Source: a virus. From it: 38,817 bases of DNA. The stretch lies in IMG/VR virus record IMGVR_UViG_3300044733_006041, positions 1 to 38,817 of that record, one strand, 5' to 3'. Of the stretch, positions 17,571-25,701 are shown piece by piece. Each line of letters opens with the position of its first letter. The first letter of the stretch is position 1. Under the pieces are notes generated by a model. The model was not told the origin of the DNA, ran no database searches, and saw only the letters and a program-made list of their open reading frames with translations. The position numbers were made by a program, and so were the translations under genes.

Positions 17571-18299
17571 ATGTCTAAAAAAATATCTTTAAATATGAAA
17601 TTTTGGCATGATGGTCAACCTAATTCTACTAGACTAAGGAATGTTATATATTGTTGGAATGAGCTAAAAAAATTATCAAGATTTTTATTAGAAAATAATA
17701 TAGATATTAAAACAAATATTTATGATTTTTCAGAACATAAAATTCTAGAAGAAGCTATTCATATTTCATATCCTGTTGGAGAATATAAAAAATCTGAAAA
17801 AACTAATATTATTCTAAAAGATGAGTCTGCTTCTGATTTTTTTATGATGTTTGATAGTGATGCTTTTTTTGACGTAAAGGACTATCAAAAATTATTAAAT
17901 CTAATAGAATCATTAGAGCCTGGGGATGTTATTACTTTTGATTTAGGTAGATTGGATACTAATATAGAAAATTATTTAGTAAATAATATTTTTTATCCTG
18001 ATAAAGCTGATTGGAATTTTGCTTATTCTGGTGAAAAAATTCACGGACCTTTAGGAAGAGGCCACATAGGAGGTCTTGGTGGAGTATATTTATGTGACAC
18101 TAAGCTTTTGCTAAGTCTTGGTGGATTTGATGAAAAATATATAGGATGGGGAGGAGAAGATGGCGATATGTTAGGAAGAATTATGTATAGTAATATTCCT
18201 CATAAAATAAAACCAGAAAGAAATTTTTTCCCTTTTCATTTGCCTCATTTTATTGATTATGGTAATCCTAAATTTAGTAAAAGATTTGCTGATGAATAA
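17571..18299 (+). CDS. GT7-like (galactosyl-/GalNAc-transferase C-terminal type) enzyme
   Basis: 242 aa from the ATG at 17571, 4 nt after the preceding stop; a TTG at 17559 is possible but overlaps. FFMMFDSDAFFDVKDYQ near 91-107 gives D-x-D, and LGGFDEKYIGWGGEDGDMLGRI near 185-206 is the signature Glyco_transf_7C block (F-D-E-x-F/Y-x-G-W-G-x-E-D-x-D). Such enzymes add Gal or GalNAc in beta linkage. The GHIGGLGGVYL strand before it fits the fold. Substrate not determinable. Confidence 0.82.
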   Translation: MSKKISLNMKFWHDGQPNSTRLRNVIYCWNELKKLSRFLLENNIDIKTNIYDFSEHKILEEAIHISYPVGEYKKSEKTNIILKDESASDFFMMFDSDAFFDVKDYQKLLNLIESLEPGDVITFDLGRLDTNIENYLVNNIFYPDKADWNFAYSGEKIHGPLGRGHIGGLGGVYLCDTKLLLSLGGFDEKYIGWGGEDGDMLGRIMYSNIPHKIKPERNFFPFHLPHFIDYGNPKFSKRFADE

Positions 18300-19200
18300 A
18301 AAAGTACAAATAGAATGCTGGTGGACATCTTCAAAAGATATAACACAAAGAACACTCGATCAGTTCTCTTTTAATAACAATACTTCTGATATAGATTTTG
18401 TTACAGATAATAACTATGATTGGCTTGTTGTATGTGGAAAATTACCTCAAAATTTTAATTCTACAAATATAAATAAATCTAGAACTATCTTTTTTGTTAT
18501 GGAACCAAGTTGGTCACCAAATACAGATAAGGATGCGGCCAACTATAGCAAATATATTTGTACACATAATAAAAATATTTTTAACGATAAAAGTGCTATA
18601 TTTTTTGAAGAACCTAATTATATGTTTTATGGAGGAAGAGGAGATAGCGGATGGAATATTGATACAATCACTAAATCAATATTTAATAAAACCAAAAATA
18701 TTAGTTGTATTGTAACAAAAAGAGGTAATAGTTGGGGAACAAAAAATATTTACGATGAAAGGGTTGCTTTAGCTGATCTACTAAGTATAGATGATCATAT
18801 AGATATCTATGGTACTTTTTGGCCAAACAATGGTAAAAATATCCATGGAGAAATATGGAATAAATTTGTAGCTTTAAATGATTATATGTTTTCTATTGGT
18901 ATAGAAAATACATCAGAAAATAATTATATTACAGAAAAATTTTATGATTGCATATTAACAGACACAATACCAATATATTTTGGGGCTCCAAATATTTCTG
19001 ACTACTTCGATATGAATGGTATGGTATATTTAGATAACATATTCGATACTAATAGATGTGCAACTAAAATCAATAATATTTATGAAAATATTTATAATGA
19101 ATATAATTCTAAAATAGAATCATGTAAAAAAAATAAACTTACTTTTTTAACAAATCATAATATCATAAATAAAATTAAAGAAATAATTTATAATGAGTAA
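18292..19200 (+). CDS. GT10 fucosyltransferase-like enzyme
   Basis: 302 aa from the ATG at 18292, which overlaps the previous stop (ATGAATAA). The C-terminal third holds the GT10 signature: FSIGIENTSENNYITEKFYD followed by ILTDTIPIYFGAPNISDYF (about 202-240), the GDP-fucose-binding motif of alpha-1,3/4-fucosyltransferases. IVTKRG near 138-143 and the IDIYGTFWPNN segment near 172-182 also fit. GDP-fucose or a related GDP sugar is the likely donor, which gives the GMP reductase of the divergent operon a possible metabolic tie. No C-terminal heptad repeats. Confidence 0.88.
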   Translation: MNKKVQIECWWTSSKDITQRTLDQFSFNNNTSDIDFVTDNNYDWLVVCGKLPQNFNSTNINKSRTIFFVMEPSWSPNTDKDAANYSKYICTHNKNIFNDKSAIFFEEPNYMFYGGRGDSGWNIDTITKSIFNKTKNISCIVTKRGNSWGTKNIYDERVALADLLSIDDHIDIYGTFWPNNGKNIHGEIWNKFVALNDYMFSIGIENTSENNYITEKFYDCILTDTIPIYFGAPNISDYFDMNGMVYLDNIFDTNRCATKINNIYENIYNEYNSKIESCKKNKLTFLTNHNIINKIKEIIYNE

Positions 19201-20086
19201 TTATATCGTTACGGCAATTTATGATAATTTATTTGGAACAGATCTTGGTGGTCGTCCAGCAAGAGGAGATCACTACCGACATAGTTTGAAATCTATTGCA
19301 AAAATTGATAACGCAAAATTTAAAATTTTTACAGATGATGTTGATGGCATCAAAAATTTTATAGATACTAATATTAGTAATATTACATATAATATATATG
19401 ACTTTGATCTAAGAACCACAGAGTTTTCTGATAAAATTAACAAGATTAAAAATATAGAAGAAACTAAAAAATCTGTTAGATGTATAGAATTACAATATTC
19501 TAAATTATTATGGTTAGAATTAATTGCTAAAAATATAGATGATAATGATTATATTTTTTGGTTTGATGCTGGCTTATCTTATAGTGGTTTAATACCAGAA
19601 AAATATTTAGGAAAAAATACAGAAGGATATCATAGTTTTTATTATTATTCTAATTTATTTAATAATACTTTATTAGACAATATTATATCTTTCGCAGACG
19701 ATAGCATCTTTTGTGTTGCTAAAGACAATCTAAGATTTTTTTGGGACAATGGATTACCAGAAAAATGGTTTATTAATCATAAAAAAATAATAGATTATCA
19801 TATAATAGGCGGTTTATTTGGAGGTAAATGTAAAAATGTTAAAATTTTATGTGAATATTTTCGTGATTTAGCTAATAAATTATTAGACAATGAAAATATA
19901 TTATATAGTGAAGAAAATATATTAACTACAATTTATTTTAATTATACTTATCTTTTTAAACCAAAATTTTTTGATATATGGTGGCATGAAAATAATATTT
20001 CTGGAGTAATGCCAAAAGAAGAAGGTTTGGAGCTTCTAAAAAGAGTTAGAAGTTTTTATAGAGTTTTAGAGGATTTTATAGAATAG
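19193..20086 (+). CDS. HtrL/YibB-like putative glycosyltransferase
   Basis: 297 aa. YIVTAIYDNLFGTDLGGRPARG at the N-terminus and YIFWFDAGLSYSGLIP near 120-135 follow the same plan as the HtrL-like half of the first gene of this operon, with an (F)W-x-D-A-G metal/catalytic strand. GGLFGGKCKNVKILCEYF near 205-222 resembles the G-G-x-F-G-G block also seen there. Last gene of the operon; its ATG overlaps the GT10 stop by 8 nt and its 3' end overlaps the convergent subtilase gene by 11 bp. The exact activity of this family is not established. Confidence 0.6.
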   Translation: MSNYIVTAIYDNLFGTDLGGRPARGDHYRHSLKSIAKIDNAKFKIFTDDVDGIKNFIDTNISNITYNIYDFDLRTTEFSDKINKIKNIEETKKSVRCIELQYSKLLWLELIAKNIDDNDYIFWFDAGLSYSGLIPEKYLGKNTEGYHSFYYYSNLFNNTLLDNIISFADDSIFCVAKDNLRFFWDNGLPEKWFINHKKIIDYHIIGGLFGGKCKNVKILCEYFRDLANKLLDNENILYSEENILTTIYFNYTYLFKPKFFDIWWHENNISGVMPKEEGLELLKRVRSFYRVLEDFIE

Positions 20087-21008
20087 GATATACTATACCG
20101 TATCCTTGGTATTTTTTTATAGACTCAAATCTATGGTCACGTAACGGTTTGCACGATTGCTTAAAGACCTGTATGTAGTCTTGACTAGTATTTAAAATAT
20201 ATTTTTTATTTACATTATTATAACTTAATAGTAATGAAGCTAATCCAACCACAAATGGATTGCTCATACTAGTTCCACTCATTTTAGCATATTTATTTCC
20301 TGGAATACATCCCATGATATTATGGCCTGGAGCTAAAAAATCTAAACTATCACCACTACAAGAAAAAGGTGTTCTTTGTAAGTTCTCATCAATTGCTCCT
20401 ATAGCTATTGTATTTTCATATTTAGCCGGATACATAATATCAGCATCTGGACCACTATTTCCAGCAGCACAAAATATTATTTTCCCTTTATTACTAGCAT
20501 AATTTATAGCTTTTTCTATTTCTTTATTTGGTCCAGACGATCCTAGGCTCATAGTTAAAAAATTAACTTGTGGCTGATCAGACACCCAATATATTCCTTC
20601 CACAATAGATCCAACGCCACCGTTTCCGTTGTCGCCCAATACTTTTACTGGCATAATTTTAGTTTTTGGAGCGACACCAACCATACCATATCCATTATTC
20701 GATGCTGCTATTGTTGATGAAACATGGGTTCCATGACCATTACGATCAATAGGAAGATTATTTTTTTCAACAAAATTTTTACCTTCTATTAAATTTGATT
20801 TTATATCTGGGTGTTCCAAATCACAACCCGTATCTAAAACAGCACACACAACTCCATCTCCTTCGCTTAATTTCCATGCATTTATAATATCAAATTTTTT
20901 AATTTCCCAACCCATTGTTTGTGGATCAGTTGGAGATAATCCAAATAATGGCTCCGATACATATGGTAATAAACCTATTTTATTTTTTGAAAACCATTTT
21001 TTAAACAT
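20076..21008 (-). CDS. subtilisin-like serine protease (S8)
   Basis: 310 aa with an intact catalytic triad: Asp59 in VLDTGCDLEHPD, His92 in GHGTHVSSTIAA, and Ser247 in GTSMSNPFVVGLASLL. The oxyanion Asn184 is in AAGNSGPDAD. There is no signal peptide and no evident propeptide beyond the first 40 residues, so it may act in the cytoplasm or be carried in particles. Its ATG is 1 nt from the stop of a secreted-type S1 protease gene. Possible roles are host-protein turnover, prohead maturation or lysis; none is shown. Confidence 0.92.
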   Translation of the reverse strand: MFKKWFSKNKIGLLPYVSEPLFGLSPTDPQTMGWEIKKFDIINAWKLSEGDGVVCAVLDTGCDLEHPDIKSNLIEGKNFVEKNNLPIDRNGHGTHVSSTIAASNNGYGMVGVAPKTKIMPVKVLGDNGNGGVGSIVEGIYWVSDQPQVNFLTMSLGSSGPNKEIEKAINYASNKGKIIFCAAGNSGPDADIMYPAKYENTIAIGAIDENLQRTPFSCSGDSLDFLAPGHNIMGCIPGNKYAKMSGTSMSNPFVVGLASLLLSYNNVNKKYILNTSQDYIQVFKQSCKPLRDHRFESIKKYQGYGIVYPIL

Positions 21009-21009
21009 T

Positions 21010-21768
21010 TTATTCTTTCATTAATTCTTGTGTAGTATTTTCTATCCAGTCTTTATATACACTAACCCTTGTATGAGCGCTGACTGCTCCGTATTTTGAT
21101 TTTCCTTTATTGATTTTGTCTTCTATAACACCAGAATGTATACCGGCAAGATCATTTCCTATAAATAATCCGCCGCCACTATCTCCTGGAGCAATGATGA
21201 ATTCTAATTCTGTTTTATCTGTTTTTACCGATGGCGAACAAAATAGCAAATACTCATTTACTGCATCAATTATATTTGATCCTGCTCTTTTTTTACTTTC
21301 TTTACTAGGCAATATTCCGGTAATAAATGTTCCTGTAGAACCATATCCGGCTAAAGAACATATTGATCCATTTTCTTTGTCATCTTTATATATATTCGGA
21401 TACCAGTCTAACCCTATATCTCCAGAAACCAAACAAATTGCTATATCATGTCTTCCAAATTTTTCGTAATCATAATCTTTATGAACTACTATTTTTTTAA
21501 TTGGTAATAATTTTGTACTAAAAATTACAACAGCGGTTTTATTGTTATGAAATATATGAGCAGCTGTTACAACTATATTATTTTTGTATGCTACTACGGA
21601 TCCAGAATACGGCGTGTCGTCCTGTTTCCTGCCTATTATCTGTCCAATATATGGAAATTTTGATCCATAATTTATGTATTTTTCATCTGGAGTATTAGGA
21701 TCTATTGTGCCAGAAAAAGATAATGTTCCGTATACTATCGCTAATAATACCAAAAATATTTTTATCAT
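21010..21768 (-). CDS. trypsin-like serine protease (S1) with signal peptide
   Basis: 252 aa. An N-terminal hydrophobic segment (MIKIFLVLLAIVYGTLSFSG) looks like a Sec signal peptide. The chymotrypsin-fold triad is intact: His71 in VVTAAHIF, Asp108 in GRHDIAICLV, and Ser197 in PGDSGGGLF. YGSTG near 142-146 and GIHSGV after the Ser complete the fold. It is predicted to work in the periplasm or outside the cell, unlike its S8 neighbour. The first 74 bases overlap the 3' end of the HNH gene in another frame. Confidence 0.88.
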   Translation of the reverse strand: MIKIFLVLLAIVYGTLSFSGTIDPNTPDEKYINYGSKFPYIGQIIGRKQDDTPYSGSVVAYKNNIVVTAAHIFHNNKTAVVIFSTKLLPIKKIVVHKDYDYEKFGRHDIAICLVSGDIGLDWYPNIYKDDKENGSICSLAGYGSTGTFITGILPSKESKKRAGSNIIDAVNEYLLFCSPSVKTDKTELEFIIAPGDSGGGLFIGNDLAGIHSGVIEDKINKGKSKYGAVSAHTRVSVYKDWIENTTQELMKE

Positions 21769-22078
21769 AAAACTGACCCTTTAAGTTATAGGGTTTGTTA
21801 AGTACTTTTCTATAATACACCTCACTATCCTCTATAACATTCTTATTCCAACTATTCCAATCCATAAAATGTCCAAATACAAAGTGGCATGTTTTACAAA
21901 GAGTTATTAAATTATTATAATCTAATTCTTTTGTTTTATCTATACTTACTGGTATTATATGATGAACTTGTAAATTTTTATGTGTTCCACATGCCTGACA
22001 ATGAGTTTGTTTATTTAGATGATTATTTCTAACTGTTTTCCATTTTGATGATCTTGTAGATAATAGACTATACATCAT
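21695..22078 (-). CDS. HNH endonuclease
   Basis: 127 aa. A zinc-anchored HNH domain spans about 20-70: CQAC (27-30), HHIIP (39-43, the catalytic His), Asn56 in DYNNLITLC, and CKTCH (61-65). N-terminal basic residues WKTVRNNH probably contact DNA. It has the size of a free-standing phage HNH homing-type or packaging-associated nuclease, but it is not beside terminase genes here. The last 24 or so codons overlap the S1 protease start region. Confidence 0.85.
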   Translation of the reverse strand: MMYSLLSTRSSKWKTVRNNHLNKQTHCQACGTHKNLQVHHIIPVSIDKTKELDYNNLITLCKTCHFVFGHFMDWNSWNKNVIEDSEVYYRKVLNKPYNLKGQFYDKNIFGIISDSIRNIIFFWHNRS

Positions 22079-22088
22079 CTTTATTATG

Positions 22089-23096
22089 CTATAATACTTG
22101 AGAAGCTATTAGACACCCTTTTGCAACAGCATGAAGAGGATCATCAGCATGGATCACTTCTTTTATTGGTAGTGGAAAATTATTTTCTATTAATTTTTTA
22201 TGAAAAGTTTCTACATATCCTTTTGCTAGTGATGTTCCACCAGCTATAACTATTTTGAGAGGTTCTTTAAATTTTGGTAATGCTTTATGATTACTTAAAG
22301 CAACACTTAAATATTTTGTAGTATAATCTATTAATCTATCATAATAAGAGCATACTGCTTCTAAAACAGGACTCTCATTAGTTTGACCAATCACATAATC
22401 CCCTTGTTCTTTTTCTGCCTGAACGACACTATCTGGTTCTCCCATAGCAACAGATACCATACGATCTATCCAATCTCCTGATTTTGTTGTACTAAAAGTT
22501 ACCGTTGGTTCTCCATTGAGCATAACACAAACATTTGTCATACCGGCACCACAACTCACGCCTATTCCCGTATAATCGCTGTCCTCCAACCCAGCATAAC
22601 ACAATGCTTCTGCTTCATTAATTGCTCTAGCATCATAACCCTGTTCTGCCAAAATACTTTTTACAACATCTTCGTGATATCCAACATCAAAATCATCATC
22701 CTCTTGATCTACTGGCTGTGCTGGTTTGCAGAATATTAGTTTTTCACCTGGTTTTGATGCTGTCCCGACTACTTCTTTTAGTATAAAAGCCAATACTTTT
22801 TTTGCTTCTTTTTCTTTTGATGAAACAACACCTTTATACATTGGCCTTTTTGCGCTATCGTTTCTTTCAATAGCTTTTTCTATAGCATCTTTTCCTAATA
22901 GTATAAATGAATTATCACTATCTTTAATAAATATTTTACCGCTTAATCCTTTTTCGATCATTTTTGTTGCAACAGGAGTAGATGGCCTTATAACATAAAA
23001 AGCATCTCTAAACTCTTTATACTCTATATTTTCGTTTGTATTTTTAGCGAGAACTATGTAACTTGTTCCCACATCTAACCCAACTCCATCACTCAT
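22089..23096 (-). CDS. actin/ParM-like ATPase
   Basis: 335 aa with the five-motif actin/Hsp70 ATPase plan: phosphate-1 GLDVGTSYIVLA (6-17), connect-1 INEAEALCYAGL (159-170), phosphate-2 GIGVSCGAGMTNVCVML (177-193), adenosine motif IVIAGGTSLAKGYVETF (283-299), and a C-terminal connect-2-like HAVAKGCLIASQ. Such proteins polymerise to segregate DNA or organise the cell, or act as chaperone-type switches. The length matches bacterial actin-like filaments. No DNA-binding partner gene is obvious next to it. Strong AAAGGAG ribosome site before the ATG. Confidence 0.85.
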   Translation of the reverse strand: MSDGVGLDVGTSYIVLAKNTNENIEYKEFRDAFYVIRPSTPVATKMIEKGLSGKIFIKDSDNSFILLGKDAIEKAIERNDSAKRPMYKGVVSSKEKEAKKVLAFILKEVVGTASKPGEKLIFCKPAQPVDQEDDDFDVGYHEDVVKSILAEQGYDARAINEAEALCYAGLEDSDYTGIGVSCGAGMTNVCVMLNGEPTVTFSTTKSGDWIDRMVSVAMGEPDSVVQAEKEQGDYVIGQTNESPVLEAVCSYYDRLIDYTTKYLSVALSNHKALPKFKEPLKIVIAGGTSLAKGYVETFHKKLIENNFPLPIKEVIHADDPLHAVAKGCLIASQVL

Positions 23097-23149
23097 AACA
23101 ATCTCCTTTTAATAATTTACTTTTTATGACCAATATAAATACACCTTAA

Positions 23150-23158
23150 ATTATATCA
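23150..23158 (-). promoter_or_regulatory. extended -10 promoter candidate for the actin-like gene
   Basis: On the minus strand the sequence TGATATAAT forms a TGn-TATAAT extended -10 element. A start near 23143 would give a leader of about 47 nt before the AAAGGAG site of the actin-like gene. No convincing -35 box is seen. Confidence 0.45.
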
Positions 23159-23470
23159 TTATTCTTTTAGTTTTTTTAACTTACTTATAGAATTACTAAT
23201 ATTAGTGTCAGAAACAATAGTATTTCCTAAGTTATCATATTTTTTCTCTAAACTATTAGTATCAATTTTGCTAACAATTTTTTTCTCATCTATCTCAATT
23301 TTTTGAATAATATTTTTTTGTATATCTTTTTGAGCTATATCGCCAGTATTTTTTGTGTCATATACTATATTAATCTTAGATATTTTCCCGATAAAATATC
23401 CTAATATAAAAGTTAAGATATTTAATGTTAAAAATATTATCGTAATAATATAACTAATATCTAAATTCAT
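23159..23470 (-). CDS. single-span membrane protein with charged tail
   Basis: 103 aa. Residues about 7-28 (YIITIIFLTLNILTFILGYF) form one membrane span, followed by a Lys/Asp/Ile-rich tail of about 70 residues, probably helical and cytoplasmic. No family recognised. Its ATG overlaps the oxygenase stop as ATGA. It could anchor a partner at the membrane, for example the actin-like protein encoded just downstream, but that is speculation from position only. Confidence 0.6.
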   Translation of the reverse strand: MNLDISYIITIIFLTLNILTFILGYFIGKISKINIVYDTKNTGDIAQKDIQKNIIQKIEIDEKKIVSKIDTNSLEKKYDNLGNTIVSDTNISNSISKLKKLKE

Positions 23471-24318
23471 AATAATTCTTTTAATGGCCTAGAAAAATAA
23501 AGACTATAGTCTGGATCATTCTCTATACTCCAATATTCATTTTCTTGTCTTTGTATCCATCTTTCTAGATATTTAGGATTTTTACGAAAATGTTTCCAAT
23601 TTCTATTTATTATGTATGCTGGTGACGAATGAAACCAACTAACTATTGCTGCTCTATCAAAATTTGCTCCTATAAAACCATGAAAACTATTATGACTAAT
23701 CTCAAACATGAATAATCTATTATTTTTAGGTTCTATTGTTTTTATAAGCTTTCCACCATAACCATCGTATATCCCGGTTCCTCCACCATTAGTACTAATA
23801 TCATCATTATTGTTTAAATAATATAGTAATGCTATGCTTCTTATCATTTTAATACTATTGGTATTAACTATCGAATCATCGGTATATACGACACCGCCAG
23901 TTGTAATAAAAGAATCGTCTGTTGGCTTATTAGAAAAAGAACATATATTCATATCTCTATGTATGAATCCGTTTTTAGATGGAGCCTTATGAAAATGAGC
24001 AGAAGGTGAGATGAATTTGGATGTTTTTATATCAAATGTTTTTTCAACAAAATCTTGTAATTGTTGAGAAGCAAAAAAATCATAACCATTTTTTAAATCT
24101 TGTAGACCTAGTCCGGATATATAACCCTCGTAATCACTTGTTGCCCCAGGCTGATCCTTATATGGCTTTGTTCTTGCTATAAACTCTGGAAATTTTTTGC
24201 ATAAAGATTCGTATATTTCTTTATTAAATAAATTATCTATTATAACATAATTAAATGGATCATTGAATTTAGATATAGAAACATATTTAGATTCATAATG
24301 GTGTATATTATATTGCAT
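23467..24318 (-). CDS. 2OG-Fe(II) oxygenase (prolyl-4-hydroxylase-like)
   Basis: 283 aa. The iron ligands are visible: His120 and Asp122 in GFIHRDM, and His213 in HNSFHGF. Arg222 in FDRAAIVSWFH is placed to bind 2-oxoglutarate, and GGGTGIYDGYGGKL is the strand before the distal His. I start at the ATG at 24318; a GTG at 24369 would overlap the divergent cupin gene. Such enzymes hydroxylate proteins, nucleotides or sugars. A hydroxyproline acceptor for the GT60-like transferase is an attractive but untested link. Confidence 0.8.
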   Translation of the reverse strand: MQYNIHHYESKYVSISKFNDPFNYVIIDNLFNKEIYESLCKKFPEFIARTKPYKDQPGATSDYEGYISGLGLQDLKNGYDFFASQQLQDFVEKTFDIKTSKFISPSAHFHKAPSKNGFIHRDMNICSFSNKPTDDSFITTGGVVYTDDSIVNTNSIKMIRSIALLYYLNNNDDISTNGGGTGIYDGYGGKLIKTIEPKNNRLFMFEISHNSFHGFIGANFDRAAIVSWFHSSPAYIINRNWKHFRKNPKYLERWIQRQENEYWSIENDPDYSLYFSRPLKELL

Positions 24319-24337
24319 ATATTTATTAGGAGAGGAT

Positions 24338-24661
24338 ATGGATAAGTTAGGTAAAATTTGGGGTTTCACCTCAAAAATTTTTTCTAATGATAATCTATCT
24401 ATAGATCGTATAGAAATAATTGCTAATCAAAAATGTTCCAAACATCTTCATGAATATAAATATAATATGTTTTTTGTTGAATCTGGCAAGATAGTTGTTC
24501 ATAGATGGGAGAATAATGATCTTATTTCTACTGTACTAAATCCATACGATACTATAACAATATCTCCTAATATCTATCATCAGTTTGAGGCTTTAGAAAA
24601 TAGTACAGTATATGAGATATATTATACTAAATTAAATAACAATGATATTCTAAGAAATTAA
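24338..24661 (+). CDS. cupin-domain protein (WbuC/PMI-like)
   Basis: 107 aa single cupin barrel. CSKHLHEYKYNMFFVESGKI near 36-55 is cupin motif 1 (H-x-H followed by the E and G), and SPNIYHQFEALE near 81-92 is motif 2 with the late His. This resembles short sugar-phosphate isomerase or WbuC-type proteins of polysaccharide loci. AGGAGAGG precedes the ATG. Only 19 nt separate it from the divergent oxygenase start, so the two promoters must lie inside the opposing genes. Confidence 0.75.
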   Translation: MDKLGKIWGFTSKIFSNDNLSIDRIEIIANQKCSKHLHEYKYNMFFVESGKIVVHRWENNDLISTVLNPYDTITISPNIYHQFEALENSTVYEIYYTKLNNNDILRN

Positions 24662-24663
24662 TT

Positions 24664-25701
24664 ATGAATTTTAAAATAGTAAGTGGTTATACAAAAGATA
24701 CTCCATACGAACAAGAAGTTCAATTTTTGATAGAGTCTTTTAAAAAACATAATATTATTAATTATGAAATCATAGGATATACTAATCTTGGTAGTTGGAG
24801 CAAAAATTGTCAATATAAAGCATATATTATACAAGAACAGCTTAAAAAATACAATATTCCTATAGTATGGTTAGATGCAGATGCTGTGTTGTATGATTAT
24901 CCTAATCTATTTGACTCAATAGATAAAGATATTGCTTTTTGTGACTATTATGGTGGCGTTGCTTCTGGCACACTATATATGAAACCAACAGAAACAATAA
25001 TGAATCTATGTAAAGAATGGATATCTTTAAATAATAAGGATAGTAATGTATGGGATCAAAATAATTTAACAATTCTAATTAATAAATATAATATACCTTA
25101 TTATAAATTACCAGTCACATATTGTAAAATAGATTTTGCCAAATGTTCTGATAAGATTATTATTGGTCAAAATCAAGCTAGTAGAAGATTTAAAAAGTTA
25201 ATCAACTCAACAAACAATTCTGTTAAACCAGATATTAATTATAAATCTATAGCATATGCTTCTCATTTAAAACTACTAACTAAATATTTGATGTTAATAG
25301 ATAGCAATTCTACTGTTATTGAGACCGGTTGTGGATTTTTTAGCTCTCCTGTTATATCAGCAATCGCTGAATATAAAAATTTAAAATATTATATATATTA
25401 TAGCAATAATGTTTATAAAAATGAAATTGAAAAATTTATTAAAAATGCTATATATATTTATGTAGAAGATTGGTCAAAATGGTATCCAGAAATTAATGCA
25501 TCATTATATTTTCATGATAATGAAGAACTAGTTATTAATAGATATAAACAAATTAATAAAATTTTACCAAAAACAAAATATTTGATATTACATGACTATA
25601 GCACTTATTTTGAAAGACAATGTGATATGAGTCATTTTACTATAATTGAAGAATTCAAAGATTTAAATCCAAGCACCTGTGTAATTAAAGGGTCAATATG
25701 A
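24664..25701 (+). CDS. fused GT77-like glycosyltransferase and methyltransferase-like protein
   Basis: 345 aa with two parts. Residues about 1-180 are GT-A-like: QYKAYIIQEQL then PIVWLDADAVLYDYP, giving Asp-Ala-Asp at 71-73, as in GT77-type enzymes, and GGVASGTLYMK near 97-107. Residues about 200-345 look like a class I Rossmann domain with VIETGCGFFSSPVISA (218-233) as the SAM-type loop and an ILHDYS strand near the end. The second half lacks a clear acidic SAM ligand, so it may be degenerate. ATG is 2 nt after the cupin stop. Confidence 0.65.
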   Translation: MNFKIVSGYTKDTPYEQEVQFLIESFKKHNIINYEIIGYTNLGSWSKNCQYKAYIIQEQLKKYNIPIVWLDADAVLYDYPNLFDSIDKDIAFCDYYGGVASGTLYMKPTETIMNLCKEWISLNNKDSNVWDQNNLTILINKYNIPYYKLPVTYCKIDFAKCSDKIIIGQNQASRRFKKLINSTNNSVKPDINYKSIAYASHLKLLTKYLMLIDSNSTVIETGCGFFSSPVISAIAEYKNLKYYIYYSNNVYKNEIEKFIKNAIYIYVEDWSKWYPEINASLYFHDNEELVINRYKQINKILPKTKYLILHDYSTYFERQCDMSHFTIIEEFKDLNPSTCVIKGSI

